64,000 bases of DNA from Pseudomonadota bacterium (GCA_021325555.1 JAJPGY010000021.1:1-64000); one strand, 5' to 3'. Positions 7,148 to 17,053 are shown, counted from the first letter of the stretch. Notes: generated from the letters alone by a model not told the origin. Program-made: numbers and translations.

Positions 7148-8974
7148 ATGCCAAACGTCGATCGTGGACGTTCCGGAGTGCGTTCCTATCTGGAGAGGCT
7201 GTACCGTGATGAAACCAGGCACGGTGGCGGCCCGCAACCACCCCATCCGTCTGATTACCGCATCTCGAGCTGGCAAACCCCGGAGCCACCGGGTGTCGCG
7301 AAGAGGTCCTTCGCCCTCGGCATAGCGCTTGCCGGCATTATCGCTGGAATTCTCCTGGCGGCCCCGGTGGTCTGGGGTCATGTGGCGGATTGGACACAAC
7401 AAACGGCGGCCAGGATGTTTCCGCCGCCGGCTGCTTATAGTTATGGACCCGCGCACGAGCGCGCCGGCTCAGTGACGCGGGCCATTCCCGGCATGCACGC
7501 GGAAAAGTCAGTAATTACGGGTATCGTCGATCCCCTTTCACTGAGCGCTGTTTACTACTGGACATTTGCTCTCAAAAACGACACGTCCACGGCGCACGAA
7601 GCGCAGTTCGAAATTGCCCTTCCCAGAGGCGCCGCGGTCACGCGAGCAACTCTCTGGATCAACGGCACCCCGCAAGAAGCGGCATTCAGCTCAACACAGC
7701 AGGTCACCAATGCCTACGAGTGGATAACCGTGCGCCACCGCGACCCCTTGCTGGTAACCGAAACCGCCCCCGGACGCATCCTCGTGAAGGCCTCGCCGGT
7801 ACAGCCAGGGGGACAACCGATGCAGCTGCGCATCGGCATCACCGCCCCGATGGCATTGGCTTCCGAGGACCGGGCGCGGGTGATGCTGCCTCACGTGGTG
7901 GCGTCCAACACGGCCATAGATTGCCGGCAGGATGTGCACATCGAGGCGCCGGCAGCCATGGAGTCCTCTAGCCCGGCAGCCCGCACTTCACCGTCTGAAG
8001 GAAGCGGAAGCGTGCTCAGGGCGAACGTAGACGTCACCGCCTTGAACGACATGGTTATAACGGCTGCTCGCACGCTGTCTCCACGCCGATACGCGACGCG
8101 CGCCACCCATTCGAGTCCCCCGGCCTTTATTGTGGCGGACCTTGAGCCGAATCCGGAATCCGGGTTGTGGCTGCCTCACTTCATCAGGTCAACCGGCCGA
8201 CCGGCTTGCCTGGTTATTCACGATGAAGACGCCGCCCATCGCCTTTCGACGTTGTGGGCCTGCCAGGAGATCGACAAGCTGTACTGGAGGGGCTATACAC
8301 ACCAGGCCGTCGAGCTTGCGCATGCCTACCGTGTGGTCTCGCCGGTATCCGGCGCCACCGTTCTGGAAACGGAAGGCGACTATGAAGTCAACAACCTGGA
8401 TCGCGATATGGGCCGAACTGTCCCCGCAGGGTCGACCCCGACGCTGCAAGGCGCCACCACGGGCACCATCTTACCGCAAGCCGCCAACACGGGCACCATC
8501 GTCCCGCAAGGCGGTGATGCCAGCGTGCTCCAGGGTGTCGTCGCGGGCGGTAGGTTGCGTGTGAACAACCTGGCCGACCTCGAGGCCACGGCGCGGCAAT
8601 TCGCCGGCATACCGGTTGCCGTCGACTGGCTCACAGCTTCCGCTCGCGACGCCAATTGCTTCGGGTGCACGGAGCCCGCGGTGTTCGGCTTGACGGACAA
8701 CCCGCTGGTGGCGCTCATTCTGGTGATGGCGCTCGCCGTCTGGAGCTTTGCCGGGCCCGCAGTGCTCCTGGTAGAGGCTGTAAGGCGGCACATCGGCAAA
8801 CAGCCGGGAGCGTCCCGGGCCCTTATGTTCGCTGCCTGCTGGTTTTGGATAGCCCTGATGGCATCCCTGGTAAGCCAGATGCTCTTTGTCGCCCTGGCCG
8901 CGTCAATCCTTTGTAACGGCAGGCGTGACCGCAGCCAGGTGCCGGCGGCGGCGCCTGGACGGGCTGCCGTTTGA
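7148..8974 (+). CDS. VIT-domain integral membrane protein with embedded pilin-like module
   Basis: A 608-residue protein from ATG 7148 (GAGAGG eight bases before; longer frames from 7097 and 7130 lie inside the conserved leader). It has a cytoplasmic N-terminus, a membrane segment at about residues 40-62, then a VIT (vault/inter-alpha-trypsin) type domain at about 120-290. The segment ending SGATVLETEGDY (about 400-415) resembles VIT proteins of the PEP-CTERM/MSEP-CTERM integral membrane type. Two C-terminal hydrophobic segments follow (about 517-547 and 557-590). Between the VIT part and these segments (8432-8662) sits a block matching the pilin-like protein: LQGATTGTI, PQGGDA, GGRLRVNNLADLEA and DWLTASARDANCF. 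The two membrane segments of the pilin-like protein are missing from this copy. No exosortase gene is in the window. Confidence 0.7.
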   Translation: MPNVDRGRSGVRSYLERLYRDETRHGGGPQPPHPSDYRISSWQTPEPPGVAKRSFALGIALAGIIAGILLAAPVVWGHVADWTQQTAARMFPPPAAYSYGPAHERAGSVTRAIPGMHAEKSVITGIVDPLSLSAVYYWTFALKNDTSTAHEAQFEIALPRGAAVTRATLWINGTPQEAAFSSTQQVTNAYEWITVRHRDPLLVTETAPGRILVKASPVQPGGQPMQLRIGITAPMALASEDRARVMLPHVVASNTAIDCRQDVHIEAPAAMESSSPAARTSPSEGSGSVLRANVDVTALNDMVITAARTLSPRRYATRATHSSPPAFIVADLEPNPESGLWLPHFIRSTGRPACLVIHDEDAAHRLSTLWACQEIDKLYWRGYTHQAVELAHAYRVVSPVSGATVLETEGDYEVNNLDRDMGRTVPAGSTPTLQGATTGTILPQAANTGTIVPQGGDASVLQGVVAGGRLRVNNLADLEATARQFAGIPVAVDWLTASARDANCFGCTEPAVFGLTDNPLVALILVMALAVWSFAGPAVLLVEAVRRHIGKQPGASRALMFAACWFWIALMASLVSQMLFVALAASILCNGRRDRSQVPAAAPGRAAV

Positions 8975-9108
8975 TAAGCGACAGCCTTCATAAAAAGGGT
9001 CGGGTCCGGAGCGCAAGTTCCGGGCCCGCTCCTTGAGGTGAGATAATAAGCCCGGGAAAAACCGGCGATGGCCGGATATGCCTCGCGGAAGTGCGAGAGG
9101 GGGCATCC

Positions 9109-10617
9109 TTGGATCTGAGGCGGTCGACCGGAATTCTCCTGGACCCGAGGTCCTTGCCTGGCGAGTACGGCATCGGCGACCTGGGACCGAACGCCTACCA
9201 GTTTGCCGATTTCCTGGCCGACTGCGGGGTCATGTGGTGGCAGATTCTTCCCCTGGGAATGCCGGCTGACGGGCGCTGCCCGTACGCATGCGATTCGGCC
9301 TTCGCGCGCAATCCCTTCTTGATCAGCCCGCAGTCGCTGGTGGATGACGGATTGCTGGACGAGCACGATCTCCAGCCGGTACCCTCATTTCCGGATGCCC
9401 GCATCGACTTTGCCGTGGCTCTTCCCTACAAAACGGCCTTGCTGGAAAAAGCTTTTGAGCGCTGGCAGGCGAACCAGGATGCGGGGCTGCGCGCCGAGCT
9501 GGAGAGTTTCGCGCAGCGGTCACACTGGCTTGCTGACTATTGCCTCTATCGGGCGCTGAAGGAGGAGAACGAAGGACGCTCCTGGAACCTCTGGCCGCGG
9601 GAGCTGGTGGCGCGCGATCCACGGGCGCTGGCTCAGGCGGCCGATCGCCTGCGCAGGCGTGTGGAGGCGCACCAATTCTTCCAGTGGTTGTTCGACCGGC
9701 AATGGGGCAGGCTCCGGAACCACTGCCGGTCGCGGGGGATCAAGATCATCGGTGACATGCCGATTTTCGTCTCTTACGATTCGAGCGATGTCTGGACCCG
9801 GCCCGAGCTGTTCAAGCTGGATGAGAACTATGAGCCGCAGGTTGTCTCAGGCGTCCCCCCGGATTATTTCGCCGAGACCGGTCAGCTATGGGGCAACCCG
9901 CTCTACAACTGGGATGCGAACAGGCGGGAAGGATATGCCTGGTGGATCGAGCGCCTGCGGGCATCGCTGGAGTTGATGGATGCTCTGCGGGTCGACCACT
10001 TCCGCGGCTTCCAGGCGTGCTATGAGGTGCCGGCGGGCGCAAAGACGGCGATAAACGGCCAGTGGGTGGAGACGCCCGGTGCCGAGCTGCTGGAGACGGT
10101 GCGGGCGGCGCTGGGCGACCTGCCGATATTTGCCGAGGACCTGGGAGTAATCACCCCCGAGGTGGAGAAGCTGCGCGATGATTTCGGGCTCGCCGGCATG
10201 CGCGTTCTGCTGTTCGGGCTCGGTGGCGACAGCGAGGACGGCAAGAATCCTCACGTGTTACACAAGTTCCCTGAGCGGTGCGTGGCTTATACTGGGACGC
10301 ACGACAACGACACCATCGTCGGCTGGTTCGGCTCGGCGTCCGAGAAGGAAAAGGACTTCGCGCTGAAATATCTGCGATCGAGCGGCAGCGAGTTCCACTG
10401 GGATGTAATCGCCTCCGTGCTGCGTTCCCCGGCGGCCGTCGCCATAATCCCCTTGCAGGACGTTCTCGGCCTGGGCTCATGGGCCCGCATGAACGAGCCC
10501 GGTACCGTGCAGGACAGCAACTGGTCGTGGCGATTCAAGTCCTGGGATCTGGATAACCGGCTGACCGAATGGCTCATGGAGATGAACTCGATGTACGGGC
10601 GGGTGCAGGGTGTTTAA
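9109..10617 (+). CDS. malQ: 4-alpha-glucanotransferase (amylomaltase)
   Basis: GH77 amylomaltase, about 502 residues, which moves alpha-1,4-glucan segments between maltodextrins. Family motifs are in order: LPLG near the N-terminus, ALRVDHFRGF with the nucleophile Asp, FAEDLGVITPEV with the acid/base Glu, and YTGTHDNDT with the transition-state Asp. The length is normal. The start is taken as TTG 9109 because GAGAGGGGG lies eight bases before it; an in-frame GTG at 9091 has no such site. The last eight bases overlap the next gene, so translation is probably coupled. Confidence 0.93.
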   Translation: MDLRRSTGILLDPRSLPGEYGIGDLGPNAYQFADFLADCGVMWWQILPLGMPADGRCPYACDSAFARNPFLISPQSLVDDGLLDEHDLQPVPSFPDARIDFAVALPYKTALLEKAFERWQANQDAGLRAELESFAQRSHWLADYCLYRALKEENEGRSWNLWPRELVARDPRALAQAADRLRRRVEAHQFFQWLFDRQWGRLRNHCRSRGIKIIGDMPIFVSYDSSDVWTRPELFKLDENYEPQVVSGVPPDYFAETGQLWGNPLYNWDANRREGYAWWIERLRASLELMDALRVDHFRGFQACYEVPAGAKTAINGQWVETPGAELLETVRAALGDLPIFAEDLGVITPEVEKLRDDFGLAGMRVLLFGLGGDSEDGKNPHVLHKFPERCVAYTGTHDNDTIVGWFGSASEKEKDFALKYLRSSGSEFHWDVIASVLRSPAAVAIIPLQDVLGLGSWARMNEPGTVQDSNWSWRFKSWDLDNRLTEWLMEMNSMYGRVQGV

Positions 10618-12520
10618 GAAGCTCTTTGGCGGACAGAGGCCAGACAGGTCCGACAAGAGCAAGGGTTCATCAGTGTCTCCGTCCGGCGCGCCGCCCCCGG
10701 ATCCGGCAGGCGGTTCCGACATGGTGAGAGCGTACGACAGCTATGGGCGAGAGGTGCTCATCTCGCGGCAGGATTGGCGTAACTCGGTGCTGCTGCCCGC
10801 AATAAAGAAGGACTGGGGCGTCCCCGACCGGCTGGCATCAATCATCCTGCAGGCGCTTCAGGACAAGTTCTATGACGATCTGGTCGAGCCGGCTGAGAGA
10901 TTGTTGCAGCTCGAGCCTGATTCCGAAAGAAGCAGTGTGCTGCTGGCGATCGTTTATTTCAAGTTGAACCGCCTGGATGATGCCGAGCGCCTTCTCGAGA
11001 GGTACGTGGAGGCGCACGGCGAGACCGGCGCTGTTCTGTCGAATCTGGCCGAAATTTACGCAGGGCGCGGAAACAAGGATAAGGCCATCGAAACGCTGTG
11101 GCGTTCCCTGGAGATGGATCCCAATCAGGAGCACGCGCTCAACTTGTACTGGGCAGTCCATCTCGAGCAAGGCGGCGAGCCGGCCGCCGGGCAAGCGCTG
11201 AGCCGCATAGCTTCTCTGCGGGGGAGCTGGCGAGCGCAGCTCTGGCTGGGGAAAGCAGCGCTCGACAAAGGCGATCTTGCAGGCGCCATGGATCTATTTC
11301 GAGAAGGGCTGCGCAACGCGCCTTCGCCGGCGCCGGTTTTTTTGCTTATGGCGGTAAGCGGAGAGCTGGGCATGCACGGGCACGTTCCGGAGCTGCTGGA
11401 ACTGGTGGCGCCGTCATTCGAGGTCGAGGCGCACGGATTGCAGGTCGGCAACAATTTGATCAAAGCGTACGTTGATTCCCAGAGGCTGGACGAGGCCGGG
11501 AGCCTGGTCGAGGCACTGTACGCGCAAAACCGCCCTGACTGGAAACAACACCTGAACTACTGGGATCGCGAGATTGCCAAAAGGAGACTGGAAGCCTCGC
11601 CTGTGCCCGCCAACCGGCCGCTGCAGATCGCCATGCTGACGATCAACGGACCCGTGTGGCTGCCCGAGCAATCGCCGGCGGCCGAGCTGTTTCCGCCCCG
11701 CACGGCTGCGGCGAGCAAGATCAGCTTTCTCGGCAGCAGCGCCGAGGTCAAAGATGCTCCCGACCAGGTGCAAGCGCAGCTCAGCGATGCGCCGGGATAT
11801 CTCAGTCGAGCGCTGCCGCTTTTTCTGGCGGAACAGGTTCAATTTGGAAGCGGTCTCTCGGCCAAGAGTCTGGTGCCCTGGCTTGCCGGCGATCATCAGG
11901 GATTCGTCCTCTGCGGGCAGCCGTGGTCGGATGAGGATGCGGTCAAACACGCAGGGTCAGCCGGAGCCGATTACGTGGTCACCAGCCATATCAAGGCGGC
12001 CGGTGCCCCGTGGCAGATCGTGATCAGCCTGCTCCGCGTAAATGATTCGTCGATCATTTGCCGCCTGCAGGCGGCTTTTGACTGGGGATCGCCGGCCGAC
12101 GATCTGATGAGGGCCGTTTCCGAGTTGCTGGCTGCGCTGAAGGGGAGCGCCGGCGACCGCGAGTCGTCACCGGCGTCGAGCTACAGCACCCCCGATCACT
12201 CGGCGATCCCGGAATACCTTCTCAGGTTGGAGCAGCTGCTGGCATTGCGCTGTGCCAACATGCCGGGAACGGCGTCACAGTTTCTGCATGGGGAGCGGGA
12301 GATATTAGACGGAAACCTGCAATTGTGCGAACGCCAGCCGACCAGCCTGAGCGTGCGTTTACTCGCCATGCAGACGTTCCTGGCCATGAAGAAATGCCGT
12401 CCGGCGATAGTGGCGGAGTATTCGGACAGGATCCGCGACCTTCAGCGCCGTTATCCTGTGCGTGAGCAGCCGGCGCATGACATTGCCGAGCGCATGGCCG
12501 GAGAAGCATGCTCTTCGTAA
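10610..12520 (+). CDS. TPR-repeat protein of unknown role
   Basis: A 636-residue cytoplasmic protein starting at GTG 10610 inside the end of malQ. Residues about 75-330 form a run of tetratricopeptide repeats (LLAIVYFKLNRLDDAERLLERYVEAHG; LSNLAEIYAGRGNKDKAIETLWRSLEMDP). The C-terminal half (about 340-630) has a mixed alpha/beta look with a further helical tail and is not recognised. The overlap with malQ suggests co-expression and a possible link to glycogen/maltodextrin metabolism, but the sequence does not prove this. Confidence 0.75.
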   Translation: MFKKLFGGQRPDRSDKSKGSSVSPSGAPPPDPAGGSDMVRAYDSYGREVLISRQDWRNSVLLPAIKKDWGVPDRLASIILQALQDKFYDDLVEPAERLLQLEPDSERSSVLLAIVYFKLNRLDDAERLLERYVEAHGETGAVLSNLAEIYAGRGNKDKAIETLWRSLEMDPNQEHALNLYWAVHLEQGGEPAAGQALSRIASLRGSWRAQLWLGKAALDKGDLAGAMDLFREGLRNAPSPAPVFLLMAVSGELGMHGHVPELLELVAPSFEVEAHGLQVGNNLIKAYVDSQRLDEAGSLVEALYAQNRPDWKQHLNYWDREIAKRRLEASPVPANRPLQIAMLTINGPVWLPEQSPAAELFPPRTAAASKISFLGSSAEVKDAPDQVQAQLSDAPGYLSRALPLFLAEQVQFGSGLSAKSLVPWLAGDHQGFVLCGQPWSDEDAVKHAGSAGADYVVTSHIKAAGAPWQIVISLLRVNDSSIICRLQAAFDWGSPADDLMRAVSELLAALKGSAGDRESSPASSYSTPDHSAIPEYLLRLEQLLALRCANMPGTASQFLHGEREILDGNLQLCERQPTSLSVRLLAMQTFLAMKKCRPAIVAEYSDRIRDLQRRYPVREQPAHDIAERMAGEACSS

Positions 12521-12588
12521 TCTCCCCAATGACAATAAGCATTCAGGTCTGGATCATAAGGGGGATCCCTTCCAAGGCGACCCTCCCG

Positions 12589-14091
12589 GTGTCTGAAGCA
12601 ATCCATGAAGCTGAGTCAGGGCGACCCGGCGCAAGCCAGACGAGCGGCCGCGATGGCTGGACGGACAAAGCGTTGCGCGAGGTGCAGCTTATGGAAGCCG
12701 GCGTGGGCGGCTTCGGCAAGGCGGCGGAGGAAGCGTTCAGCCGGCAGCATCTGCCGGAAACCGCCGGCAAGCTCCTCCTTTCGGCCGGGATCGGTTTTGC
12801 GCTGTCCCGTCTTACCCCCGGCGGCGGGCTTATCGCCCGCGTGGCGGCGGCTGGCGTAGGCGCCGCCTTCATGGGCGACATTGCCTGGAACGGCAAGCAG
12901 GTGCTCGGGGCCATGAAGGACGCTTTCAACTCCAGGCGAAACTGGAGCGCCGACGTGACGGTGATGCAGAACAGCCTGGGGCGATTCGCGTTCGACAGCG
13001 CCCTCATGACAGCCGGCGGGTTGGCGGGCGCAAGGCTGGGCAGCCCGAGCCTTTCTCTGGCGACGAGGCTGTCCGATCTGTCACCGTCCGGGCGATCCCC
13101 CGAGATCCTTGATGCAGAATATGGTACCAGATCCGGTGCCAGGCTGACAGATTCCGTGCGCACGGCGCGCGCCCAGAAGCCCGCTTCGGGGTCGGTGGAT
13201 GCCGCGCGAGGCAGGCCGATCATAGAGGTGCTGTCGGGCACCGGGATGGCCGACTATGCTGATGCCTTCAAGGTGCTGGCTGAGCAATATCCTGAAGACT
13301 TTGCCGGCTTGCGTGCCACACGCGACGTCCGGCTGAGCGCGGGCGCCGACTCCTTGGCGATCGAGCTTGCTCCGGGCAAATACAAGGACGCGGTGCTGAG
13401 GGTGACGGGTCTGCCCGAGGCCGATCCGGAGGGTAGACCTTATCTGGATTGGGACAAGGAGTGGGGCTACAGGCCGTATGACGCCCAGCTGTTGAGCGAT
13501 GTGCGGGAGGCCACGCTTGCGGACGGCAGACCTGTTTACGGCTACGTCCAGGAGAAGGTGGAACCGTTTGGTGTGACCGGCAAGGATCGAGACATGGTTG
13601 CCGATGCCACGTTCGCCAATCTGGTCGATAACCCGCAGTTCGACGAGCTTATGGCTCAGCTTGAATCGCGCGGCGAGCGCTTTGTGGATCCGGGCAGCCG
13701 CCAGCTCGGCTACAGCCCGCGCAGCGGCCGCATGGTTCTCATTGACTATCCAGCCGTCAGGCAGTCCGATATGCCCCGTCCCTCTGACTCGCCCGAGACC
13801 CTGCCCGGGTTTGAAGAAGATAATCCGCAGCCGGAGAACCTGCAGGACTATGGATTTTCAGTGGGCGATGTCGAGCAGCGCCGGGAGGTGTTCCTCCAGA
13901 CCGAGCCGCGTACGCAGGCAGAGCAAGTGCGCAAAGAGATCGCCTCGCTCATCTTCGATGGCATGAGCACTGCAGACATCAAGACATCGATCGAATGGTT
14001 GTACCGCGACTACTTCACCGGCAGCGGGACCACGCCCCAACAAGCGATCGCGGACACCCGGGCGTTTCTTACGCAAAACAAGCTCGCCTGA
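12589..14091 (+). CDS. hypothetical protein with glycine-rich hydrophobic N-part and possible kinase-like C-part
   Basis: GTG 12589 (product about 500 residues) is preferred to ATG 12508, which lies inside the previous gene; the start remains uncertain. Residues about 55-110 are hydrophobic and Gly/Ala-rich (KLLLSAGIGFALS, GAAFMGDIAWNGK). The C-terminal half has features recalling a protein-kinase or aminoglycoside-kinase fold: a VYGYVQEKVEPFG hinge-like strand, then RFVDPGSRQLGY and GRMVLIDYPAV, in the place of a catalytic loop and metal-binding Asp. The usual HxDxxxxN pattern is not intact, so any activity is doubtful. Family unknown. Confidence 0.65.
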   Translation: MSEAIHEAESGRPGASQTSGRDGWTDKALREVQLMEAGVGGFGKAAEEAFSRQHLPETAGKLLLSAGIGFALSRLTPGGGLIARVAAAGVGAAFMGDIAWNGKQVLGAMKDAFNSRRNWSADVTVMQNSLGRFAFDSALMTAGGLAGARLGSPSLSLATRLSDLSPSGRSPEILDAEYGTRSGARLTDSVRTARAQKPASGSVDAARGRPIIEVLSGTGMADYADAFKVLAEQYPEDFAGLRATRDVRLSAGADSLAIELAPGKYKDAVLRVTGLPEADPEGRPYLDWDKEWGYRPYDAQLLSDVREATLADGRPVYGYVQEKVEPFGVTGKDRDMVADATFANLVDNPQFDELMAQLESRGERFVDPGSRQLGYSPRSGRMVLIDYPAVRQSDMPRPSDSPETLPGFEEDNPQPENLQDYGFSVGDVEQRREVFLQTEPRTQAEQVRKEIASLIFDGMSTADIKTSIEWLYRDYFTGSGTTPQQAIADTRAFLTQNKLA

Positions 14092-14145
14092 GGCGGCAAC
14101 TCGGCTATAATCATCGAGCCGTTTTTGCGGGGAGCTGCTCCCGAG

Positions 14146-14688
14146 ATGAGAGATCAAAGGCGTTCGATCTTTATCGCATTTAACGTGCTTCTGCTTTTGT
14201 TTGCCACATCATCGATTGCCGCTCAGGCGAAAGAGCACAAGATGGTGAGCGAATCCATCGTTATCAACGCTCCGCCGGAGGCCGTCTTTGAGGCTATCCG
14301 CAAGCAGCGCGATACGGACGCGCCGCGCCGGCGGCTCAAGTCGTTCGACGGTAAGGTAGCGGTCATCGACGAGGATCTCGACGGCGTGCCGATCTACGGC
14401 AAAGTGCACTGCCTCTGGCAGGAGACGGAGAGCCCTTATGAGCGCATCGACTTCCGGATGCTCAGCTCCAGCAGATTCAAGGAATCGTACGGATCGTGGA
14501 TTCTCAAGCCCTCGGCCGACGGCAAGTCGACCACGCTCGAGCTGGACACCTACATGAACTCCGGGCTCATGATCCCGTTCAGCGGCGAAATTACCAGGAT
14601 GTCCACTGCCAGGGATTCCCGGGCTCGCCTCCAGCACATAAAGGCAGTCGCGGAGGCTCTGAAAACGTCGCTGCAAAAGAGTCAATGA
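14146..14688 (+). CDS. exported SRPBCC (START-like) domain protein
   Basis: A 180-residue protein from ATG 14146, with GGGGAG 11 bases before it. It has an N-terminal signal or anchor segment (IFIAFNVLLLLFATSSIAAQA), then a polyketide-cyclase/SRPBCC-type domain opening with SESIVINAPPEAVFEAI and closing with an amphipathic C-terminal helix. Such domains bind hydrophobic ligands in a deep cavity; the ligand is unknown. It precedes recQ by 11 bases in the same direction. An in-frame TTG at 14125 would give a longer form. Confidence 0.75.
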   Translation: MRDQRRSIFIAFNVLLLLFATSSIAAQAKEHKMVSESIVINAPPEAVFEAIRKQRDTDAPRRRLKSFDGKVAVIDEDLDGVPIYGKVHCLWQETESPYERIDFRMLSSSRFKESYGSWILKPSADGKSTTLELDTYMNSGLMIPFSGEITRMSTARDSRARLQHIKAVAEALKTSLQKSQ

Positions 14689-14699
14689 GGTAAGAAAAC

Positions 14700-16583
14700 A
14701 TGGTGGTGTCCGCTGCCTTGCCTGCTGAGCTGCATGCGCTCATATCCAGGCACTGGGGCATTGAGGAGCTGAGACCCTTACAGGCGCCGGCGATGCAGGC
14801 GGTTCTGTCCGGACGCGACTCTCTTGTGGTCCTTCCCACCGGCGGAGGGAAATCCCTGTGCTATCAGGCTCCGGCAGTGCTGCGCGGTGATACCACCGTG
14901 GTTATCTCGCCGCTCATATCGCTGATGAAGGATCAAGTGGACGCCCTGAGATCCTGCGGCATAAAGGCAGTAAAGCTGGACAGTTCGGAGACCCTGGATG
15001 ATCGTCTGGCAAATGCTCAGGAGATACGGAACGGCACGGTGAGCCTGGTGTTCGTCTCTCCAGAGCGCCTGATTCAGACGGATCTGGGCGATCTGTTCAG
15101 AGAGATCAACGTGCGCACTTTTGCCATCGACGAGGCCCACTGCATCAGCCACTGGGGACATGACTTCCGTCCGGAGTATCGCCAGCTCGCCAGGCTGAAG
15201 GATATGTTTCCGCAGGCGTCCGTGCATGCATATACGGCGACGGCTACGGAGCATGTGCGGCGGGATATTGTCGAGCAGCTCCGGCTTGCGGACCCGGAGA
15301 TCCTGGTTGGTGACTTCGACCGGCCAAATCTCAAATACCGGGTCTGGCAACGGCGCGACGCCATGAGGCAGGCTCTGGAGGTCATCGATCGGTTTCGCCG
15401 AGAAGCCGGGATAATATATTGCCTGCGCCGCGCTGATGTGGACCGGCTGGCTTCCAGCCTGCGCAAGCAAGGAATCAAGGCGATGCCTTACCACGCCGGC
15501 ATGGAGCCGGAAGATCGCAAGGCAACGCAGGAAGCGTTCATCGCCGAGCAATGCGATGTGGTGGTGGCCACGGTAGCCTTTGGCATGGGGATCGATCGGT
15601 CGAACGTTCGCTACGTGCTGCACGTCGGTATGCCCAAGTCTCTGGAGCATTATCAACAGGAAGCCGGCAGGGCGGGTCGCGACGGGCTGGAGGCCGAGTG
15701 CATCCTTCTTTATTCCGGCGCCGATTTCTTCACGTGGAAGTCGATTATTGAGAGATCGGCGAGCGAGCCCGGCGTTGATCCTTCATTCCTGACCGGCTCT
15801 CTCAAGCACTTGAGGGACGTCGACAATTACTGCCGGGGCGCCTCCTGCCGGCATGCCGCCCTGGTGCGCTATTTCGGGCAGGACTATGACTCGCCGTCTT
15901 GCGAGGCGTGCGACCTCTGCCTCGGCGAGACTGTCGGCGTGCCGGACGCGCAGGTGATCGCGCAGAAAATTCTTTCCTGCGTGGCCAGGGTGAACCAGCG
16001 CTTCGGGGTCAGCCACGTGGTATCGGTTCTGCGCGGCGAGAACACGCAGAATATTCGCGCGAAAGGGCATGAGAAATTGAGCACGTACGGGCTGTTGCGC
16101 GACAACCGCAGCGAGGACATCCGCGAGTGGGTCTATCAACTGATCGGACAGGACGCGCTCGTGCAGGCGGACCTGGAGATCTCCGAAGGCATGACCGTGC
16201 CCATTTTGAAGTTGAACAGCAAGTCCCTGGAGGTCATGCGCGGACAGCGTGAGGTGCGCCTGCTCCAGCCGGTGGCCCCCAGGAAAGCCGAGCCCCGCGG
16301 CAAGCGCAAGGACGACGACAGCCTCTCCGATGGAGCCGAGAAGGATCTCTTCGAGGAGCTGCGCGCCCTTCGCCGGCGGCTTGCCACCGAACGCAACGTG
16401 CCGCCGTATGTGATATTCAGTGACGTAACCCTGCGCGAGCTTTGCCGCACCCGTCCGTCCACTCTGGAGAGCATGCGTCGCATATACGGCATCGGCGACG
16501 CCAAGCTCCGCGACCTGGGAGATCAGTTCCTCAAGGCCGTACAGGACTTTTGCGCCCGCAATGGTCTCGACACGGATGCATGA
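14700..16583 (+). CDS. recQ: ATP-dependent DNA helicase RecQ
   Basis: A 627-residue 3'-5' superfamily 2 helicase that unwinds recombination and replication intermediates. Visible parts are Walker A TGGGKS (Lys51), the DEAH box at 144-147, SAT-equivalent TATATE, and motif VI QEAGRAGRDG. The RQC zinc site is CRGASC...CEACDLC, followed by a winged helix. An HRDC domain forms the last 80 residues (LFEELRALRRRLA...IYGIGDAKL). The start ATG is six bases after GAGGTAAG. The gene is full-length. Confidence 0.97.
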   Translation: MVVSAALPAELHALISRHWGIEELRPLQAPAMQAVLSGRDSLVVLPTGGGKSLCYQAPAVLRGDTTVVISPLISLMKDQVDALRSCGIKAVKLDSSETLDDRLANAQEIRNGTVSLVFVSPERLIQTDLGDLFREINVRTFAIDEAHCISHWGHDFRPEYRQLARLKDMFPQASVHAYTATATEHVRRDIVEQLRLADPEILVGDFDRPNLKYRVWQRRDAMRQALEVIDRFRREAGIIYCLRRADVDRLASSLRKQGIKAMPYHAGMEPEDRKATQEAFIAEQCDVVVATVAFGMGIDRSNVRYVLHVGMPKSLEHYQQEAGRAGRDGLEAECILLYSGADFFTWKSIIERSASEPGVDPSFLTGSLKHLRDVDNYCRGASCRHAALVRYFGQDYDSPSCEACDLCLGETVGVPDAQVIAQKILSCVARVNQRFGVSHVVSVLRGENTQNIRAKGHEKLSTYGLLRDNRSEDIREWVYQLIGQDALVQADLEISEGMTVPILKLNSKSLEVMRGQREVRLLQPVAPRKAEPRGKRKDDDSLSDGAEKDLFEELRALRRRLATERNVPPYVIFSDVTLRELCRTRPSTLESMRRIYGIGDAKLRDLGDQFLKAVQDFCARNGLDTDA

Positions 16584-16585
16584 CG

Positions 16586-16831
16586 TCAGGACTGCGGTTT
16601 TCTGGCCGGCGACGGTTTGCTTACTTGAATCTTGATTACGTGCATTCTTGGATGCGCGCTTCGCCGATAGACCGGCACGTGCGAGCCGCGGCCGACAAAG
16701 TACGCCCTGCCGGTTGCAGGCTCGATCATGAAGGGGTCTTTGCCCTGGCTGACCGTATCGGCACCGGCCTCCAACAGCGATGACCAGGCGACACACCACA
16801 GCAGGAGAAGAGGGAGACGAACATTTGTCAT
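16586..16831 (-). CDS. small exported hypothetical protein, 81 residues
   Basis: ATG 16831 follows GAGGTAAAGACC at good spacing. A signal peptide (LPLLLLWCVAWSSLLEAGA) is followed by a basic 55-residue mature part with Tyr, His and Pro. The gene is convergent with recQ, two bases from its stop. No family is recognised. The longer frame upstream to 16957 lacks a ribosome site. Confidence 0.55.
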   Translation of the reverse strand: MTNVRLPLLLLWCVAWSSLLEAGADTVSQGKDPFMIEPATGRAYFVGRGSHVPVYRRSAHPRMHVIKIQVSKPSPARKPQS

Positions 16832-17053
16832 GGTCTTTACCTCGCGGATGAGCCTGCCAAGAGTGCCGATATCACGGCCCGAAATGTTCCTGCAAGCCGG
16901 TCCGCTGTTCACAATCGACAACAAGACTGGAGACCGCCGCCGCTGACCGATACGCAAATCAGCCTACGTAGAATCCCCATTCACGCCGCCTGAAGCCCTT
17001 GTTAGCATACGTTTGGCCGGCGGAGCTGGCGGCAAACAGGGGTGGAATCAAAG

